Of a stretch of 6,820 nucleotides of DNA, positions 5,720-6,820 are shown piece after piece. Under the pieces are notes generated by a model. The model saw nothing but the letters and a program-made list of their open reading frames with translations, ran no database searches and had not been told where the DNA came from. The stretch is from an uncultured Leucothrix sp. (GTDB taxonomy: Bacteria > Pseudomonadota > Gammaproteobacteria > Thiotrichales > Thiotrichaceae). Location of the stretch: positions 1-6,820 of the forward strand of contig CALKXC010000004.1 of the NCBI GenBank assembly GCA_938004025.1, given 5' to 3'. Position 1 is the stretch's first letter, and every line of letters starts with the position of its first letter. Position numbers and translations under genes: made by a program.

Positions 5720-5749
5720 GTCTCACGAAATTTAATTTATTGTGAGACA
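5719..5749. repeat. Inverted repeat over the leader of the response regulator gene
   Basis: TGTCTCAC (5719-5726) is perfectly repeated in inverted orientation as GTGAGACA (5742-5749). The 15-base AT-only interior (apart from one G) can itself pair AAAT with ATTT. It begins at the last base of the -10 box and ends eight bases before the ATG, covering the region where the ribosome binding site should be. It may be an operator (autoregulation) or, if transcription starts at its left edge, an RNA hairpin that masks the weak GAG ribosome binding site. Confidence 0.5.
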
Positions 5750-5757
5750 CTTTGTCC

Positions 5758-6820
5758 ATGAAATCCATCCTAATACTCGATGACGAACCTGGCATTATTT
5801 CTTTTCTAGAGCGTGGTCTAAGTAAAAATATCAGCGTTATTGAAACGGCTGGCGATATTGCAATGGCCACAGAGCTACTTGACCGTTGTCACTTCGATCT
5901 TATTATCTCAGATATCCGATTGCCCGATGGTTCAGGCGTTGATTGGTTATTAAAAATCCGTGATCAGGGTTTCCAAACACCCGTTATTTTCATGACTGCT
6001 TTTGCAGACTTACAAACAGCAATCGATGCGCTTAGAGTCGGTGCTGTTGATTTCTTGATGAAGCCGTTCCGTTTGGAGCAAATGCAAACCGCTGTTGATC
6101 GTTGCTTGCAGTTGGAGCAACTTCGCCGCGAAAATTACGTGTTTCGACAGCAGATTAACAAAGATTTCGATGTGACCAATTTGGTAGGTGATTGCAAAGA
6201 AATGGTCAACGTCTGCCAGATCATCAAGCAAGTCGCACCAATGCCTTCTACCGTGCTTCTAGAGGGCGAATCAGGCACCGGTAAGGAGTTAGCTGCAAGG
6301 GCAATTCATGAGCTTAGTAATCGCAAGGGTAACTTTGTTTCCATCAACTGTGGCGCAATGTCAGCTGAGCTTTTAGAAAGTGAGCTATTTGGGCATGTGA
6401 AAGGTGCTTTTACCAGCGCACATCAAGCTAGAGAAGGGCTTTTTGCCTTTGCCAAAGAAGGCACATTGATGCTTGATGAAATTGGTGAAATGCCGATGCC
6501 AATGCAAGTGCATTTATTACGAGTTCTGGATGAACACAGCATTCGCCCAGTAGGGTCAAATACGCAAATTAAAGTTGATGTGAGAATTCTTGCAGCAACC
6601 AATCGAAACCTTGCTGATGAGGTTAAGAATGGTAACTTCCGTGAAGATCTGTTCTATCGTTTGAATGTTTTAAGTCTTAGAATGCCACCTCTCAGAGAGC
6701 GTCGCGGTGACGTTGATTTATTGAGTCATCATTTCATGAATAAGTTATCCATTGAGCTTGGCGTTCCGCCTCAGGTCTTGGTTAGGGCTGAAATTGAGCG
6801 GCTTGGTAGCTACCGATGGC
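5758..6820 (+). CDS. NtrC-family sigma54-type response regulator, C-terminus cut by window edge
   Basis: The first 354 residues are present; the frame stays open to the right edge. Residues 1-120 form a receiver: acidic pair D8-D9, phospho-acceptor D52 (ISDIRLPDG), T80 and K102 (MKPF). Residues about 141-354 form an NtrC-type AAA+ domain: Walker A GESGTGKE near 170-177, the sigma54-contact loop at 216-221 reading GAFTSA instead of GAFTGA, Walker B GTLMLDE with D240/E241, and the RILAATNRNL, NFREDLFYRLNV and PPLRERRGDV motifs (about 276-319), the last with arginine-finger residues. The frame breaks off at the SYRW that normally leads into W-P-G-N-V-R-E-L. The Fis-type helix-turn-helix must lie outside. 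The ATG at 5758 starts exactly at the receiver fold; a TTG at 5752 would add two residues. The cognate histidine kinase is not in the window, and no sigma54 promoter was found, so the target is unknown. Confidence 0.93.
   Translation, partial: MKSILILDDEPGIISFLERGLSKNISVIETAGDIAMATELLDRCHFDLIISDIRLPDGSGVDWLLKIRDQGFQTPVIFMTAFADLQTAIDALRVGAVDFLMKPFRLEQMQTAVDRCLQLEQLRRENYVFRQQINKDFDVTNLVGDCKEMVNVCQIIKQVAPMPSTVLLEGESGTGKELAARAIHELSNRKGNFVSINCGAMSAELLESELFGHVKGAFTSAHQAREGLFAFAKEGTLMLDEIGEMPMPMQVHLLRVLDEHSIRPVGSNTQIKVDVRILAATNRNLADEVKNGNFREDLFYRLNVLSLRMPPLRERRGDVDLLSHHFMNKLSIELGVPPQVLVRAEIERLGSYRW

Noticed and set aside
5667..6231. Minus-strand open frames opposite the response regulator and its promoter
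   Set aside because: They are complementary to the receiver-domain coding frame, which has all its conserved residues.

Overview
The window looks like chromosome of a Gram-negative proteobacterium, most likely a marine-type gammaproteobacterium. The reasons are a moderate G+C content (mid-40s % by eye), Sec signal peptides on the two periplasmic proteins, strong AG-rich ribosome binding sites, and an ExaA-type quinoprotein alcohol dehydrogenase next to AraC-family and NtrC-family regulators. The species assignment is inference only. I see no mobile elements, tRNA or rRNA genes, or CRISPR arrays.

Layout. (1) Positions 1-2422, minus strand: a compact four-gene operon read right to left. It encodes a periplasmic substrate-binding protein, an ABC permease, an ABC ATPase (SsuABC/TauABC/NMT1-like type), and the first 31 codons of a membrane protein that runs off the left edge. 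The genes abut (TAAATG) or overlap by 8 nt, so translation is probably coupled. (2) Positions 2423-2735: a divergent regulatory region with a TTGACA-type promoter for the ABC operon and an extended -10 promoter for the dehydrogenase. (3) Positions 2736-4499, plus strand: a 587-aa periplasmic PQQ-dependent alcohol dehydrogenase of the ExaA/PedE/PedH family. It carries the Asp-X-Asp active-site signature of lanthanide-dependent enzymes. A hairpin terminator follows. (4) Positions 4681-5583, plus strand: a 300-aa AraC-family regulator, unusually rich in cysteine, with its own extended -10 promoter. (5) Positions 5758-6820, plus strand: an NtrC-type response regulator (receiver plus AAA+ domain) truncated by the right edge. 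Its sigma54-contact loop reads GAFTSA instead of GAFTGA.

How the parts may work together. The dehydrogenase would oxidise ethanol or other short alcohols in the periplasm using PQQ, with electrons going to a c-type cytochrome not present here. The divergent ABC importer is a plausible accessory to this periplasmic oxidation (uptake of a substrate, product, cofactor or metal complex), but its ligand cannot be read from the sequence. The two regulators downstream are natural candidates to control the region, though no sigma54 promoter is visible in the window. The least explained part is the pairing of a predicted lanthanide-type alcohol dehydrogenase with an orphan-ligand ABC importer and its unidentified fourth membrane gene.
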